Positions 1 to 9,428 of a DNA stretch of 64,000 nt are shown here, one piece after another (the first letter of the stretch is position 1; every line of letters starts with the position of its first letter). The stretch is from NCBI RefSeq assembly GCF_044772865.1, contig NZ_CP173029.1:1984001-2048000 (forward strand), read 5' to 3'. The DNA comes from Algirhabdus cladophorae. GTDB taxonomy: Bacteria > Pseudomonadota > Alphaproteobacteria > Rhodobacterales > Rhodobacteraceae. The translations under genes were made by a program, and so were the position numbers. Under the pieces are notes generated by a model that had not been told where the DNA came from, did no database searches, and was given only the letters and a program-made list of their open reading frames with translations.

Positions 1-146
1 TCCCTGCGCGCCACGATGTTTGGCGGCGCGGGGTGGCCCAGCATTTGGGCGCGCAGGTGCAGGCAAAGGTCTTTGACCTGAGTGATGCCCGCAGCCTAGC
101 GCCCTTATTGGCAACCCAGATCGCAGCACAAACCTACCGTCTTTAG
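1..146 (+). CDS. 3' end of an unrecognised gene (partial)
   Basis: An open frame enters from the left edge (codons begin at position 3) and stops at TAG 144-146. The visible 47 residues read like an ordinary soluble C-terminus rich in Ala, Leu and Arg, with a segment AKVFDLSDARSLAPLL. I do not recognise the family. Its stop overlaps the stop of the convergent RTX gene by three bases (143-146), with no terminator hairpin between them. Because only the tail is present, function cannot be assigned. The absence of stops over 47 codons and the neat tail-to-tail junction are the only support for it being a real gene. Confidence 0.55.
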   Translation, partial: PARHDVWRRGVAQHLGAQVQAKVFDLSDARSLAPLLATQIAAQTYRL

Positions 147-3100
147 AACGGCAGGTTGATGCTGTCGGCCTCGATCTGTGCGGCAGTGGCATTGAGCACT
201 GTCAGCGTGTTGCCATTGCCCCAATCCAGCGTCACATCGGCCCCGTTCTGTGTGGCAGTGCCAAAGTAATTGCCCAAGCCGACCAATGCGCCATTGAGGT
301 CAAACTTGTCGACGCCCACTTCGTAGTCGAGCACGGTGTCAGCACCATAGTTGCCAGAATAGACAAACACATCAATGTCAGCGCCACCCTTGAGGGTATC
401 GTCGCCGGTACCACCATCCAAACGGTCATTGCCTTTGCCACCGCTGAGACTGTCATCGCCAGCCTCGCCCAACAAAAGATCCAAACCGTTATCGCCAAAG
501 AGATCGTCGGCCCCACCGCCGCCCAGCAACAGGTCATTGTCGTTGCCGCCTCGCAGCGTGTCGGTGCCACCACCGCCTTGCAACTCATCATTGCCGCCAT
601 CACCGCGAATGACATCAGCGCCGTTTTCGCCTTTCAGCATATCCTCGCCGCCACCACCGTAGATCGTGTCAGCGCCTTTGCCGCCAAGGACAAAATCATC
701 GTCGTCGCCTGCATCAATGGTGTCGATACCGTCACCGCCCGAGATTTGGTCTGACCCGGCCTGACCGTTGAGGATGTCATCGCCATCGCCCCCAGACAGG
801 CTATCGTTACCACCGCCACCAAAGGCCGTGTCATTGCCTGCACCGGTGGTAATCCAGTCGTCGCCGCCACGGCCAAGGATCGTATCCATGCCGTCGCCAC
901 CTTCGAACACCTCGGCCAGCTCTGTGCCTTCGAACCGATCATCAAAGGCTGACCCGATCAGGCGTTCGATGCTGATCAATGTGTCGCCCTCTGCGTCACC
1001 ACCGGTGCCCACGCCCGTATCAAGGTTCACATCAACCCCGGCCAATGATGTCGCATAGGACGCTGTATCGCTGCTGGCACCGCCATCCAGTTCATCAGCC
1101 CCTTCGCCACCGATCAGCATGTCAGAGCTGTCGCCACCTTCCAGACGGTCATCGCCTTTGCCGCCATCCAGCGTGTCGTTCCCTGCATCGCCTTTGAGCA
1201 CGTCATTGGAGAAGCCACCAAAGAGCATGTCATTGCCGCTGCCGCCAAAGAGCTTGTCTTCGCCACTGCCGCCACGGGCTTCGTCGTCGCCATCACCGCC
1301 TTCAAGGCGATCAGCGCCGTTGCCACCGATCAGGATGTCATCACCGTTTTCACCTTTGAGGGTGTCGTCGTCTTTGCCACCATCCAGAGTATCATTCCCA
1401 GCGCCGCCTTTGAGGATGTCGTCGCCATCCTCACCATTGAGTGTATCATCGCCGTCAGTTTCCAGCGTCCCACCGGTCAGACGGTCATCCCCGTCGCCAC
1501 CATTGATCACATCAGCGCCATCGCCGCCATCAACCGTGTCTTTGCCGCCACCTGCATTGATTGTGTCATCGCCAAAGAAGCCTGAAATGATGTTGGCCTC
1601 GTCATCCCCGGTTAGCGCATCATCAAAGATCGATCCGATCAGGTTCTCCATGGTCTTAAGTGCCACGAGGCCACTTAGGGTACCGCTGGTATCTGTGCCG
1701 CCATTGCTGAGCACGTTGAACCCGCTGGCAGTAAGATCAGCCTGAACAGCCGCACCAAATCCGGAGAAATTAGCGGTATCAAGGCCATCGCCCCCATACC
1801 ATTCATCTTTACCGCCAGTGTAGCTGAACACATCCTTGCCGCCCCGACCGTAAAGCTTGTCGTCGCCCAAACCGCCGTTGAGGGCGTTTTCATCGCTGTT
1901 ACCGAACAACCGGTCGCCAAAGTCGGACCCGATAAGGTTTTCAACGCTATTATCAACGATAGCCCCCAAAACGATGCTGCTGACTTGGTTGTTATAGCTT
2001 GAACCCGTGCGCTGGGTCGATTGCAGGCCGTTTTCCACGCCAAGCTCGGCGTTCACACCGTAGGCATAGCGGCTAAAGTCCAGTGTATCGCGGCCAAAGC
2101 CACCGTCGTAGGTGACAAAGCCATCTGTGTAGACCACCAGATCATCGCCATCTTCTGCGTCGATCATATCCGAGCCGCCGAGCCCCTCAAAGATGTTGTT
2201 GCCGGCATCGCCAATCAGCGTGTCATCAAAGACTGTCCCGATCAGGCCTTCGACGTTGATAATCGTGTCATCCCCGTCCCCGTCTTTGAGGTTGAGGGTA
2301 ACACCTGTGCCGAATGTCCGCGCCTCGAGGTAATCAGTCCCCTCGCCGCCATCAATTGTGTCAGCACCGGAACCCGGACGCATGATGATCCGGTCGTTGC
2401 CTGCACCACCACTGATCACATCGTCGCCATCACGCCCGTCAAGAGTGTCATCGCCCGCAGCGCCATTGATCACGTTGGCTTCGGTGTTGCCGGTCAGGAA
2501 GTCATCATAGGCAGAGCCAGTGATATCCTCAAAGTTCAGCAGGCTGGTGATCTCGCGGAAGGTGCCGGTGACCACATTGTCCTCATCCATTGTCCGCGCA
2601 AGGAAGTTGAGCAGATTGACCTCAACCGCTGCGTCAAACAGGGAATAGTTGATATGATCGTTGCCGCTGCCGCCTTCGTAGGCGTCTAGGCCGCCAATAT
2701 AGGAAATCATGGCATCGGCTGCCCCAACGATCACACGGTCATTGCCTTGGCCCATGATGAAGTGCTCAAAGTTGTAGACGTCGCTGTAAAACACGTCCCC
2801 TGTGTCGGCGATATTTTGGTCCACACGCAGAGTGATGTTGTCCGTCACATCCGCAAAGCTCAGAGTGTCGATATCCGTTGTGATGCCGTCGTCTGAGTAG
2901 GTTTCGCCGCCGCCAAAGTAGCTGTTATAATAGCCCTCGAACTCGGCAATAATCGTATCATTACCGTCACCACCCAGAACAATGTCATTGCCACGTCCAC
3001 CGGACAACAGGTCGTCGCCAAAGCCGCCATCAATGCGGTCGTCGCCATTTTCGCCCATCAACACGTCGTTGCCAGCCATGCCGCCGATGCCGTCGGCCCC

Positions 3101-6100
3101 ACGTCCGCCCATCACCACGGAATCCACGTTCAGGGTTTGGATGTTGTCGTTTTTGTCCGTGCCGATGATCCGCTCGATGCCGACCAGATAATCCGTGTCG
3201 TTGTGGCTATCAGAACCAGTGAGATATTCCTCACCAAAGAGGTTCACGTCACTGCCAAGCACCAGATCGATGCCTTTGGTACCACCGTCTTGGGAATAGT
3301 CTGCGGTATCAAAACCGGCCTCGCCAATCAGCGTGTCTTTGCCGCCTTTGCCCACGAAGGTGTCATTGCCAAGACTGCCGTTAAGAACATTCTTGTCATC
3401 CGAGCCGATCAAAAGATCGTCAACCAGCGAGCCACGGATGTTTTCGATATCTTGCAATTGGACGATCTTGACCAAATTGCCAGCGTCGTTGACACGGCGC
3501 ACGATCTCGTCCCCTGACAAGTCAACTTGGATCGCTTGGGTCAGGGCGCCAAAATCACCCCAGTCGTTGCCCGAACCACCAAACCATTTGTCAAAGCCGC
3601 CTTCGTAGAACAACAGGTCATCCCCAGCCCCACCATAGCTTTTGTCACTGCCCATGCCGTCGTTGAGCAGATCGCTTTGGGTGCCACCGCGCAAAATGTC
3701 CTTGCCAGCGCCGCCAAAGAGGCTGTCACTGCGGACACCGCCTTCCAGCACGTCTTTGCCATCGTCCCCATAAAGGGTGTCATTGCCTTCGCCACCACGG
3801 ATGGTGTCGTCGCCATCGTCGCCCGTGAGGATGTCATCACCGTCAAAGCCAGACACAGTATCGTCACCGCCCCCGCCGTTGATGGTGTTATCACGCGAGG
3901 ATCCAGCAAGGCTGTCATCCATATTGGACCCAGCAATATGTTCGATCGAGACCAGAACATCGCCCTCGGCAGTACCGCCCGAGGCTGTCTGGTTGAACAG
4001 GGCGATACGCACGCCTTCGTCAGAGTTGACGTAAGACACGCCATCTTCGCCTGTGCCGCCGTTGATCAAATCTGCACCACGGCTGGACAGGACAAAGTCA
4101 TCGCCCTTGCCCATTATCATCAGATCGGTGAGGTGTGATGCATAGGCCAAGGTGTCGTTTTCGGCTGTGCCATTGATTTCGTTGAACACTTCGCCTGTGA
4201 CGTTGATCTCGGCCTCTAGGTAGGTCAGGTCCAGTTTCTGGCTGCCAGTGCTATCGGTAAAGGTAAAGTTGCGCCCGTTTACCGCGTCGTTGAAATAGCC
4301 AACTACACGTATATCACCCTGCAATGTGCCCGGGAACGCGGATGGGGCGTTGATCAGCAGATCCAGCCCATCCAGCGTGAACACAAGTTCGCTGATCAGA
4401 CCGCCAACAAAGACCAAATTGGTGTCTTCACCAGTTTCGTCAAAGATCACATTCTGACCAAAGACGTCTTCAAACACATAGGTGTCTGCACCCGAGCCAC
4501 CCATCAAGAAGTCTTGGCTGGCATCGGCCCACAGCACGTCCGAGCCGCCGCCGCCAATCAACGTGCCTTGTGTGCCACTGCTGATCAGAATGTCGTTCAA
4601 CGCGCCACCAATTAAATTCGCCTCGTCCAAGTTGCCGAATTCGAGACTGTTGTCGCCGTACCGCAAGATGCGCGACCCTTGCAGTTGCGAGGCGGCGTAG
4701 CTGTTGTCGAAGGCAACCGAAATCTCCTCGAAATCCGAATAGGTCAGCACTGTTGTGGCTGCATTCCAGAAGGTTGTGGTCAGCGCGCCGCCATTGGCTT
4801 GATCATAGTAGCGCAGCCCCAATTCAAGGGCCCCGCGATCCTCGGTGGCAAGGCTGAACACGTCGTAGCCCCCGCCAAAGGAGTAAACGAAATCATTGCC
4901 CCCTTGGTGCACGAAGGTGTCGTTGCCCTCGCCCATCGAGAAATAATCGTCGCCCAAACCACCTTCAAAGTAGTCGTTGCCCGCATTGCCCGACACAAAG
5001 TCATCAAAGTCGCCGCCAATGACCGTATCGTTGCCGTCAGATAGGCGCAGGTGGAACCGTTCAAAGCCCGCAGTTTTGATCCCGTTGCCGCTGTCGGTAA
5101 TGGCCCCATCGCCGGTGTCGACCTCAAAGAGCAGATCGCCATAGTCGATCCGGCCTTGAAAACCCAGCGAGGCATCGAAAGTGAAATCACCGACAAAGAG
5201 GTCGGCATCGTTTGTGTGTTCGCCGCCGTAGTAGGCGACACCGGTTTGATAAAAGATGATGTCATTGACACCATCTGCCCCGGCCATATCGACGGAATAG
5301 AAATCGCGGTAATCAATTTGATAGGTGCCCGCGTCATAGACAAAGCTGTTGACCGATTGGTCGTTGGTCGTGTCGCCACCTGGCGCTTGTGGCGCGTTGT
5401 AAAAGAAATTTAGCGCATCCGACAGCGCATCGGTCGAGCTGGCAGCCGATAGAACTTCGCCCAGCAACCCGTTGTTATCGTTTACAATACTAAAGGTGGA
5501 TCCAGCGTCCCCCAAGGCCCCACCGATCATTAAGTGATCGCGTTCGCCATAGTCGCCAAAGTTGGGACCACCGCGTGCAATGGTGTTGCCTTCGGCGCCC
5601 CACATGATCAAGTCGCGACCCAATCCGCCAACCAAAACATCATTGCCAGCAGTGGCCATAATCTGGTCGTCACCGTCTCCGCCATCGAGGTAGTCGTCGA
5701 ATTTGCCACCCTTGAGGATGTCGTTGCCAGAGCCTGTCTTAAGGATCAGACGATCCAGCCCTTCGACGTAGATCTGGTTGGCAATGAAATAGCCGTCTGA
5801 TCCGTCCAGCGCCTCTTCGTCTTTGATCTGGACGTCCATAGGCGCGCCAAGATGGCTCAGGTCGGCCACAAATGTATCAAGGTCGTCAGAGCGTTCGCCG
5901 CCCACATAGCGACTGCCGCCTTGATAGATCATCAAGTCATTATAGGCGTCCGACAGATCAAGGTTCACAACCTCGATATCGTGGAAGCCCATATAGCCAT
6001 TGCCCATGGACATATTGGTGTAAAGATCGCTGTTGATTGTGCTGGGGGCTGCAATTTCCATGAATTCCAGCAAGTGGGTAATCGTATCCGAAGCAAGCGC

Positions 6101-9100
6101 ATCATCCCAGCCTTCGGTAGCCGCTGAAATGGTGTCATAGGTCGCCGTCGAGATGCTATCGCCACTAAGGGTATAGCCCGTGGCAAAACGATACGTCAGG
6201 CCGCTGGTCTCGGACCCATCTGCAACCACATCCAGCACGTCGCGATAGGCAGGCGACACACCAAAGGCAGTTTCAAAGGCCGTTTCGGTAATGCCTAGTT
6301 CCGCTGACACAAAGCCCTCGATCACGTCAGCGCCATCCGCACCCCAAAGGAAACGGTCGTTGCCAACACCACCGATCAAGTGGTCCGCGACCTGATCATT
6401 GCCGCCATAAAGGATGTCGTTGCCACCATTCCCTTCCAGCCTGTCTTCCAGCTGACCACCGGTGAATTCGTCCGACTTCGTTGTGCCGCGTACAAAGAGC
6501 CGCTCGAACCCGTCGATGACGGTCTCGCCGTAAAAACCATCGATTTGGGTATCATCTAGGCGGATCGTCACACCGCCACGATCGCCATAGATGTCTTCCT
6601 CTTCCGAGAAGTTCGCCACAAAGTAATCACTGCCAGCGCCAGCGGTATATTCAGACCCGCCCATATAGATCACAAGGTCATCACCGGCGCCCAGACCACT
6701 ACTGGCAGAAACGCTGATCCGTTCCATATCAAACGTTGTGTTGATTTCGGATTCAGTCGCACCGTTGAGCAAACTAATGTGGCGTTGGAAATTGATGTTC
6801 GAGCCTTCGAACGCTTCGTTTTCAGTAAAGCCCGTGGTCTGGGAATAGAAGCGTGCGTTGTAATAGGCCGTCAAGAACGTGTTGAGATCCGCGTAACTGG
6901 CTGTAACCCCAAGGCCTGCTGCCGCAAATTGGTCTGAATACTGGCCCTCGATATTCGTCAAGACTTCCGAGATGTTATAGGTCAGACCGCCATTGCCCAG
7001 TTGCAAGAACAGATGATCGTCCCCCTTGCCGCCATAAATGGTGTCATCGTTAGCGCGGGTGACATTTGAACGGAATCCGGCAAAGATCGCGTCGTCGCCG
7101 CCGCCAAGCGATACGATATCGCTGTAGTTATCCGTGCGCAGATCAACAAAATCGTCGCCATCGCCTGTCAGCACGACATCTTCATAGATGTAGGTCTTGA
7201 TGTAGTCATTACCGGCCCCTGTACGCAGGGCGATCTCTTCGATGTTTTTGATCACCACCTCGTCTGCAGTGCCTTCAAACAGCGTGATGCCACCGATGGT
7301 GTTACTATTGCCGTCACTTTCGGCTGCAACTGATGCGCTGAGGTCCCATTTGACATCTACATCGCCCAAGGCTGCTTGGAAATTGGCCACCAGTTTGTCG
7401 ATGCCCGCGCCCCCGTCCAAGAACCGCGTGTCATTGCCAAATAGAACAAGGATATCCGCGCCAGAGCCGCCATAGACATCTACCGAGGTGTCAAAGGTCA
7501 CCTCTTGGCCACCATTTGCGTAGGTAATCGATGTGGCCGTATCCAAATCGAACAGCATAAAGAATGCTTTTTCGGTAGAGCCTGCAAAGTTGCCAAACGG
7601 TGTCGAGCTGCCCAAACCTGCAAACAAAGAAGCGCTTTCGCCGCTGACATCCACCACGCCCAGGCTGTTATTATTGGTGCCCAGCAAGACATTTTGCGTC
7701 AGCTGGGGTGTCCATGTGAACAAGATATTCGTCTGCCCGCGGAAATCGAAACTGGAGCTTACATCCCCCACCAAAGGCCGTTCGATATACCCGAGACCCG
7801 CATAGTTGGGGTTGTTTTGCGCCGCCTCCAAGTTCTCGAAATAGAGCTGGAAATTCTCATAAACTTGCGCCGCGGCATTGGGACTGTTGGGGTTCCAGTT
7901 GGCAGGTGCAAGGTCCTCTTCCACGTAGAACACTTCGTAGACGTCGCTTTCAGTGTTAAACTCACTGGCATCAATCTCGAACGTGTCCTCATAAATGTTG
8001 CCCAGATCAATTGTCAGACCGCCATCGGGGAATTCAATCTCGAGCAAAGGACCAAAGCTGAATTGCAGCGCCGACGGCACCCATGAGCCCCCCAACGCGC
8101 CTTGCAACGCATCCACTGTGATCGAGGCATTAAGCCCCACACCCATCCCATGAAAAAAGCTGCCGCGATTGATCTCATACTCAGCCGTAAAGCTGGCGGT
8201 GCCAAATCCGCTGGTAGGCGCACTGAGCACCAAGTCCTGCCCCAAGAGGCCAGAGGCGCTGAGGAAATCATCGGTCACATCGTCTGGCGTTCCATTGTCG
8301 GATGTGATTGTGACAGTGATATCCAGATCATCGCTGTTGGTCTGGGTGATATCCAGCGAGGCATCTTCGGTGACAACCAATCCAGCCCCTGCCCCAATAT
8401 CCAGCAAGGTAAAATCAAAGAAGAATTTACCCTCGCCAATAAACGAGACATAGTCGCTGATATCAAAGGTATGTTCGGCAAACACCGTTTCACCCAGCAC
8501 CTTGGCCACAGCGGCAATGGGCGGCGGCATCTTCGACAAAAGCTTGATCAACAAGGCGTCGACGTCGGCATTCAGTTCCAAAAACCGCACATCAGACGCA
8601 CCACTGCCTTTGATCAAACCTTCGGTGCCTTTTGCCTCGATGTTGGCGCCAGTGGGCAAGCGCGCGGTCAGGCTGACTTCATCGCTTAGATCGAGAGTGA
8701 ATTCCGGGTCCTCAAGATTGACACCGATAATTTCGATCCGTTCATCTAGGTTGATCAGGCTAAAGCTGGTCGGACCTTCGGTGCCGAACCAATGCTCGAA
8801 AATGATGTCACGCATGCCGGCTTTGATCTCGATTATCAGATCCAAGCCTGCGCCGATTTTTTCGTTGCCCGAAATGCGTGAATTGCCAAAGCCCAAGGTG
8901 GTCAGCGTACTGGCCACAACGCGCGGATCCGAAAAGTTGAACGTGATATTATCGCCTGCGAACACTGCGGCGGGGTAATCCACAGTGACGTCGATGTCAT
9001 AGCTGGCGGACCAATCGCCACCAGTGCCCAGATCCGCATAGGCCAGCAGACCAAAGCGCACATCCAAATAGGCCTCTGCCTCTAGGCCAAAGCCCAACAC

Positions 9101-9244
9101 CTCGACGCTGAAATCCTTGGTGATCTCGTTGGGGTCCCAGATCATGAAGTTGCCTGAATCGATGCGCAATTCCTCTGCACGACCCGGCCGCCACAAGGAT
9201 TGCTGTTCAATCTCAAACGTCAACGATGTGTTCTTTGTGACCAT
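143..9244 (-). CDS. Giant RTX-type calcium-binding exoprotein, 3033 aa
   Basis: A secreted RTX protein of unknown target. Roughly the first 590 residues are not repetitive and are rich in beta-strand-like, acidic sequence. From about residue 590 to the end there are many blocks of glycine-aspartate nonapeptides of the GGxGxDxLx type (for example GGDGDDILNG), which in this family fold as calcium-binding parallel beta-rolls. Spacer segments of 100-200 residues separate the early blocks, and the blocks become nearly continuous in the last 500 residues. The C-terminus (DTVLDYEVGVDKFDLNG, ending INLPF) resembles the uncleaved secretion signal of type I exported proteases and RTX adhesins. No type I secretion genes are in the window. 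I chose ATG 9244 (MVTKNTSL) because GGGGGAC lies seven bases upstream; an in-frame ATG exists 90 bases earlier at 9334 without a better ribosome site. No enzymatic domain is visible, so adhesin or matrix protein is the likeliest role. Confidence 0.9.
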   Translation of the reverse strand: MVTKNTSLTFEIEQQSLWRPGRAEELRIDSGNFMIWDPNEITKDFSVEVLGFGLEAEAYLDVRFGLLAYADLGTGGDWSASYDIDVTVDYPAAVFAGDNITFNFSDPRVVASTLTTLGFGNSRISGNEKIGAGLDLIIEIKAGMRDIIFEHWFGTEGPTSFSLINLDERIEIIGVNLEDPEFTLDLSDEVSLTARLPTGANIEAKGTEGLIKGSGASDVRFLELNADVDALLIKLLSKMPPPIAAVAKVLGETVFAEHTFDISDYVSFIGEGKFFFDFTLLDIGAGAGLVVTEDASLDITQTNSDDLDITVTITSDNGTPDDVTDDFLSASGLLGQDLVLSAPTSGFGTASFTAEYEINRGSFFHGMGVGLNASITVDALQGALGGSWVPSALQFSFGPLLEIEFPDGGLTIDLGNIYEDTFEIDASEFNTESDVYEVFYVEEDLAPANWNPNSPNAAAQVYENFQLYFENLEAAQNNPNYAGLGYIERPLVGDVSSSFDFRGQTNILFTWTPQLTQNVLLGTNNNSLGVVDVSGESASLFAGLGSSTPFGNFAGSTEKAFFMLFDLDTATSITYANGGQEVTFDTSVDVYGGSGADILVLFGNDTRFLDGGAGIDKLVANFQAALGDVDVKWDLSASVAAESDGNSNTIGGITLFEGTADEVVIKNIEEIALRTGAGNDYIKTYIYEDVVLTGDGDDFVDLRTDNYSDIVSLGGGDDAIFAGFRSNVTRANDDTIYGGKGDDHLFLQLGNGGLTYNISEVLTNIEGQYSDQFAAAGLGVTASYADLNTFLTAYYNARFYSQTTGFTENEAFEGSNINFQRHISLLNGATESEINTTFDMERISVSASSGLGAGDDLVIYMGGSEYTAGAGSDYFVANFSEEEDIYGDRGGVTIRLDDTQIDGFYGETVIDGFERLFVRGTTKSDEFTGGQLEDRLEGNGGNDILYGGNDQVADHLIGGVGNDRFLWGADGADVIEGFVSAELGITETAFETAFGVSPAYRDVLDVVADGSETSGLTYRFATGYTLSGDSISTATYDTISAATEGWDDALASDTITHLLEFMEIAAPSTINSDLYTNMSMGNGYMGFHDIEVVNLDLSDAYNDLMIYQGGSRYVGGERSDDLDTFVADLSHLGAPMDVQIKDEEALDGSDGYFIANQIYVEGLDRLILKTGSGNDILKGGKFDDYLDGGDGDDQIMATAGNDVLVGGLGRDLIMWGAEGNTIARGGPNFGDYGERDHLMIGGALGDAGSTFSIVNDNNGLLGEVLSAASSTDALSDALNFFYNAPQAPGGDTTNDQSVNSFVYDAGTYQIDYRDFYSVDMAGADGVNDIIFYQTGVAYYGGEHTNDADLFVGDFTFDASLGFQGRIDYGDLLFEVDTGDGAITDSGNGIKTAGFERFHLRLSDGNDTVIGGDFDDFVSGNAGNDYFEGGLGDDYFSMGEGNDTFVHQGGNDFVYSFGGGYDVFSLATEDRGALELGLRYYDQANGGALTTTFWNAATTVLTYSDFEEISVAFDNSYAASQLQGSRILRYGDNSLEFGNLDEANLIGGALNDILISSGTQGTLIGGGGSDVLWADASQDFLMGGSGADTYVFEDVFGQNVIFDETGEDTNLVFVGGLISELVFTLDGLDLLINAPSAFPGTLQGDIRVVGYFNDAVNGRNFTFTDSTGSQKLDLTYLEAEINVTGEVFNEINGTAENDTLAYASHLTDLMIMGKGDDFVLSSRGADLINGGTGEDGVSYVNSDEGVRIALFNQTASGGTAEGDVLVSIEHIAGSNMDDSLAGSSRDNTINGGGGDDTVSGFDGDDILTGDDGDDTIRGGEGNDTLYGDDGKDVLEGGVRSDSLFGGAGKDILRGGTQSDLLNDGMGSDKSYGGAGDDLLFYEGGFDKWFGGSGNDWGDFGALTQAIQVDLSGDEIVRRVNDAGNLVKIVQLQDIENIRGSLVDDLLIGSDDKNVLNGSLGNDTFVGKGGKDTLIGEAGFDTADYSQDGGTKGIDLVLGSDVNLFGEEYLTGSDSHNDTDYLVGIERIIGTDKNDNIQTLNVDSVVMGGRGADGIGGMAGNDVLMGENGDDRIDGGFGDDLLSGGRGNDIVLGGDGNDTIIAEFEGYYNSYFGGGETYSDDGITTDIDTLSFADVTDNITLRVDQNIADTGDVFYSDVYNFEHFIMGQGNDRVIVGAADAMISYIGGLDAYEGGSGNDHINYSLFDAAVEVNLLNFLARTMDEDNVVTGTFREITSLLNFEDITGSAYDDFLTGNTEANVINGAAGDDTLDGRDGDDVISGGAGNDRIIMRPGSGADTIDGGEGTDYLEARTFGTGVTLNLKDGDGDDTIINVEGLIGTVFDDTLIGDAGNNIFEGLGGSDMIDAEDGDDLVVYTDGFVTYDGGFGRDTLDFSRYAYGVNAELGVENGLQSTQRTGSSYNNQVSSIVLGAIVDNSVENLIGSDFGDRLFGNSDENALNGGLGDDKLYGRGGKDVFSYTGGKDEWYGGDGLDTANFSGFGAAVQADLTASGFNVLSNGGTDTSGTLSGLVALKTMENLIGSIFDDALTGDDEANIISGFFGDDTINAGGGKDTVDGGDGADVINGGDGDDRLTGGTLETDGDDTLNGEDGDDILKGGAGNDTLDGGKDDDTLKGENGDDILIGGNGADRLEGGDGDDEARGGSGEDKLFGGSGNDMLFGGFSNDVLKGDAGNDTLDGGKGDDRLEGGDSSDMLIGGEGADELDGGASSDTASYATSLAGVDVNLDTGVGTGGDAEGDTLISIERLIGSAFDDRFEGTELAEVFEGGDGMDTILGRGGDDWITTGAGNDTAFGGGGNDSLSGGDGDDILNGQAGSDQISGGDGIDTIDAGDDDDFVLGGKGADTIYGGGGEDMLKGENGADVIRGDGGNDELQGGGGTDTLRGGNDNDLLLGGGGADDLFGDNGLDLLLGEAGDDSLSGGKGNDRLDGGTGDDTLKGGADIDVFVYSGNYGADTVLDYEVGVDKFDLNGALVGLGNYFGTATQNGADVTLDWGNGNTLTVLNATAAQIEADSINLPF
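370..7480 (-). repeat. Arrays coding for RTX nonapeptide repeats
   Basis: Within the RTX gene, most of this span consists of blocks of 27-base units (nine codons) encoding GGxGxDxLx. On the plus strand they read as recurring GCCGCC/ATCGTC/ACCACC motifs. The blocks are densest at 400-1570 and 2950-4100, and sparser with long unique spacers at 4200-7400. The units are diverged at nucleotide level, so this is an old coding repeat, not a CRISPR or satellite. Confidence 0.85.
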
Positions 9245-9428
9245 AAAATCGTCCCCCATTTGGCGCCGTGCAGAGTTTTTTCTGGACGCTTTTACCGAAG
9301 GTAAACACGAAACCTCAAAGGTGGTCATCTCCATTTTTGGGTATGACCCTCGATTTTTCGAAAAAAACCTTAATTTTCCGCAGCTAAGCCGCTATGCAAA
9401 GAGGCTCACACGGAAAGATTGCACGCCT
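9245..9428. other. Divergent intergenic region between RTX gene and oxidoreductase
   Basis: 184 bases separate the two divergent starts. It contains the perfect palindrome TTTTTCGAAAAA at 9354-9365 and a spaced inverted repeat GGTCAT...ATGACC (9322-9347). I could not place a convincing promoter pair. Either palindrome could be an operator, but the AT-rich one may simply be compositional. Confidence 0.35.

Noticed and set aside
232..9194. Many open frames of 60-220 codons on the plus strand and in alternate frames across the RTX gene
   Set aside because: They follow the 27-base RTX repeat periodicity, have no ribosome sites and encode biased low-complexity sequence; they are shadows of the minus-strand gene.
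9117..9428. Upstream extension of the mannitol dehydrogenase-family frame to 9117
   Set aside because: It runs antisense into the RTX gene start and adds 104 residues with no family resemblance; ATG 9429 precedes the Rossmann motif directly.
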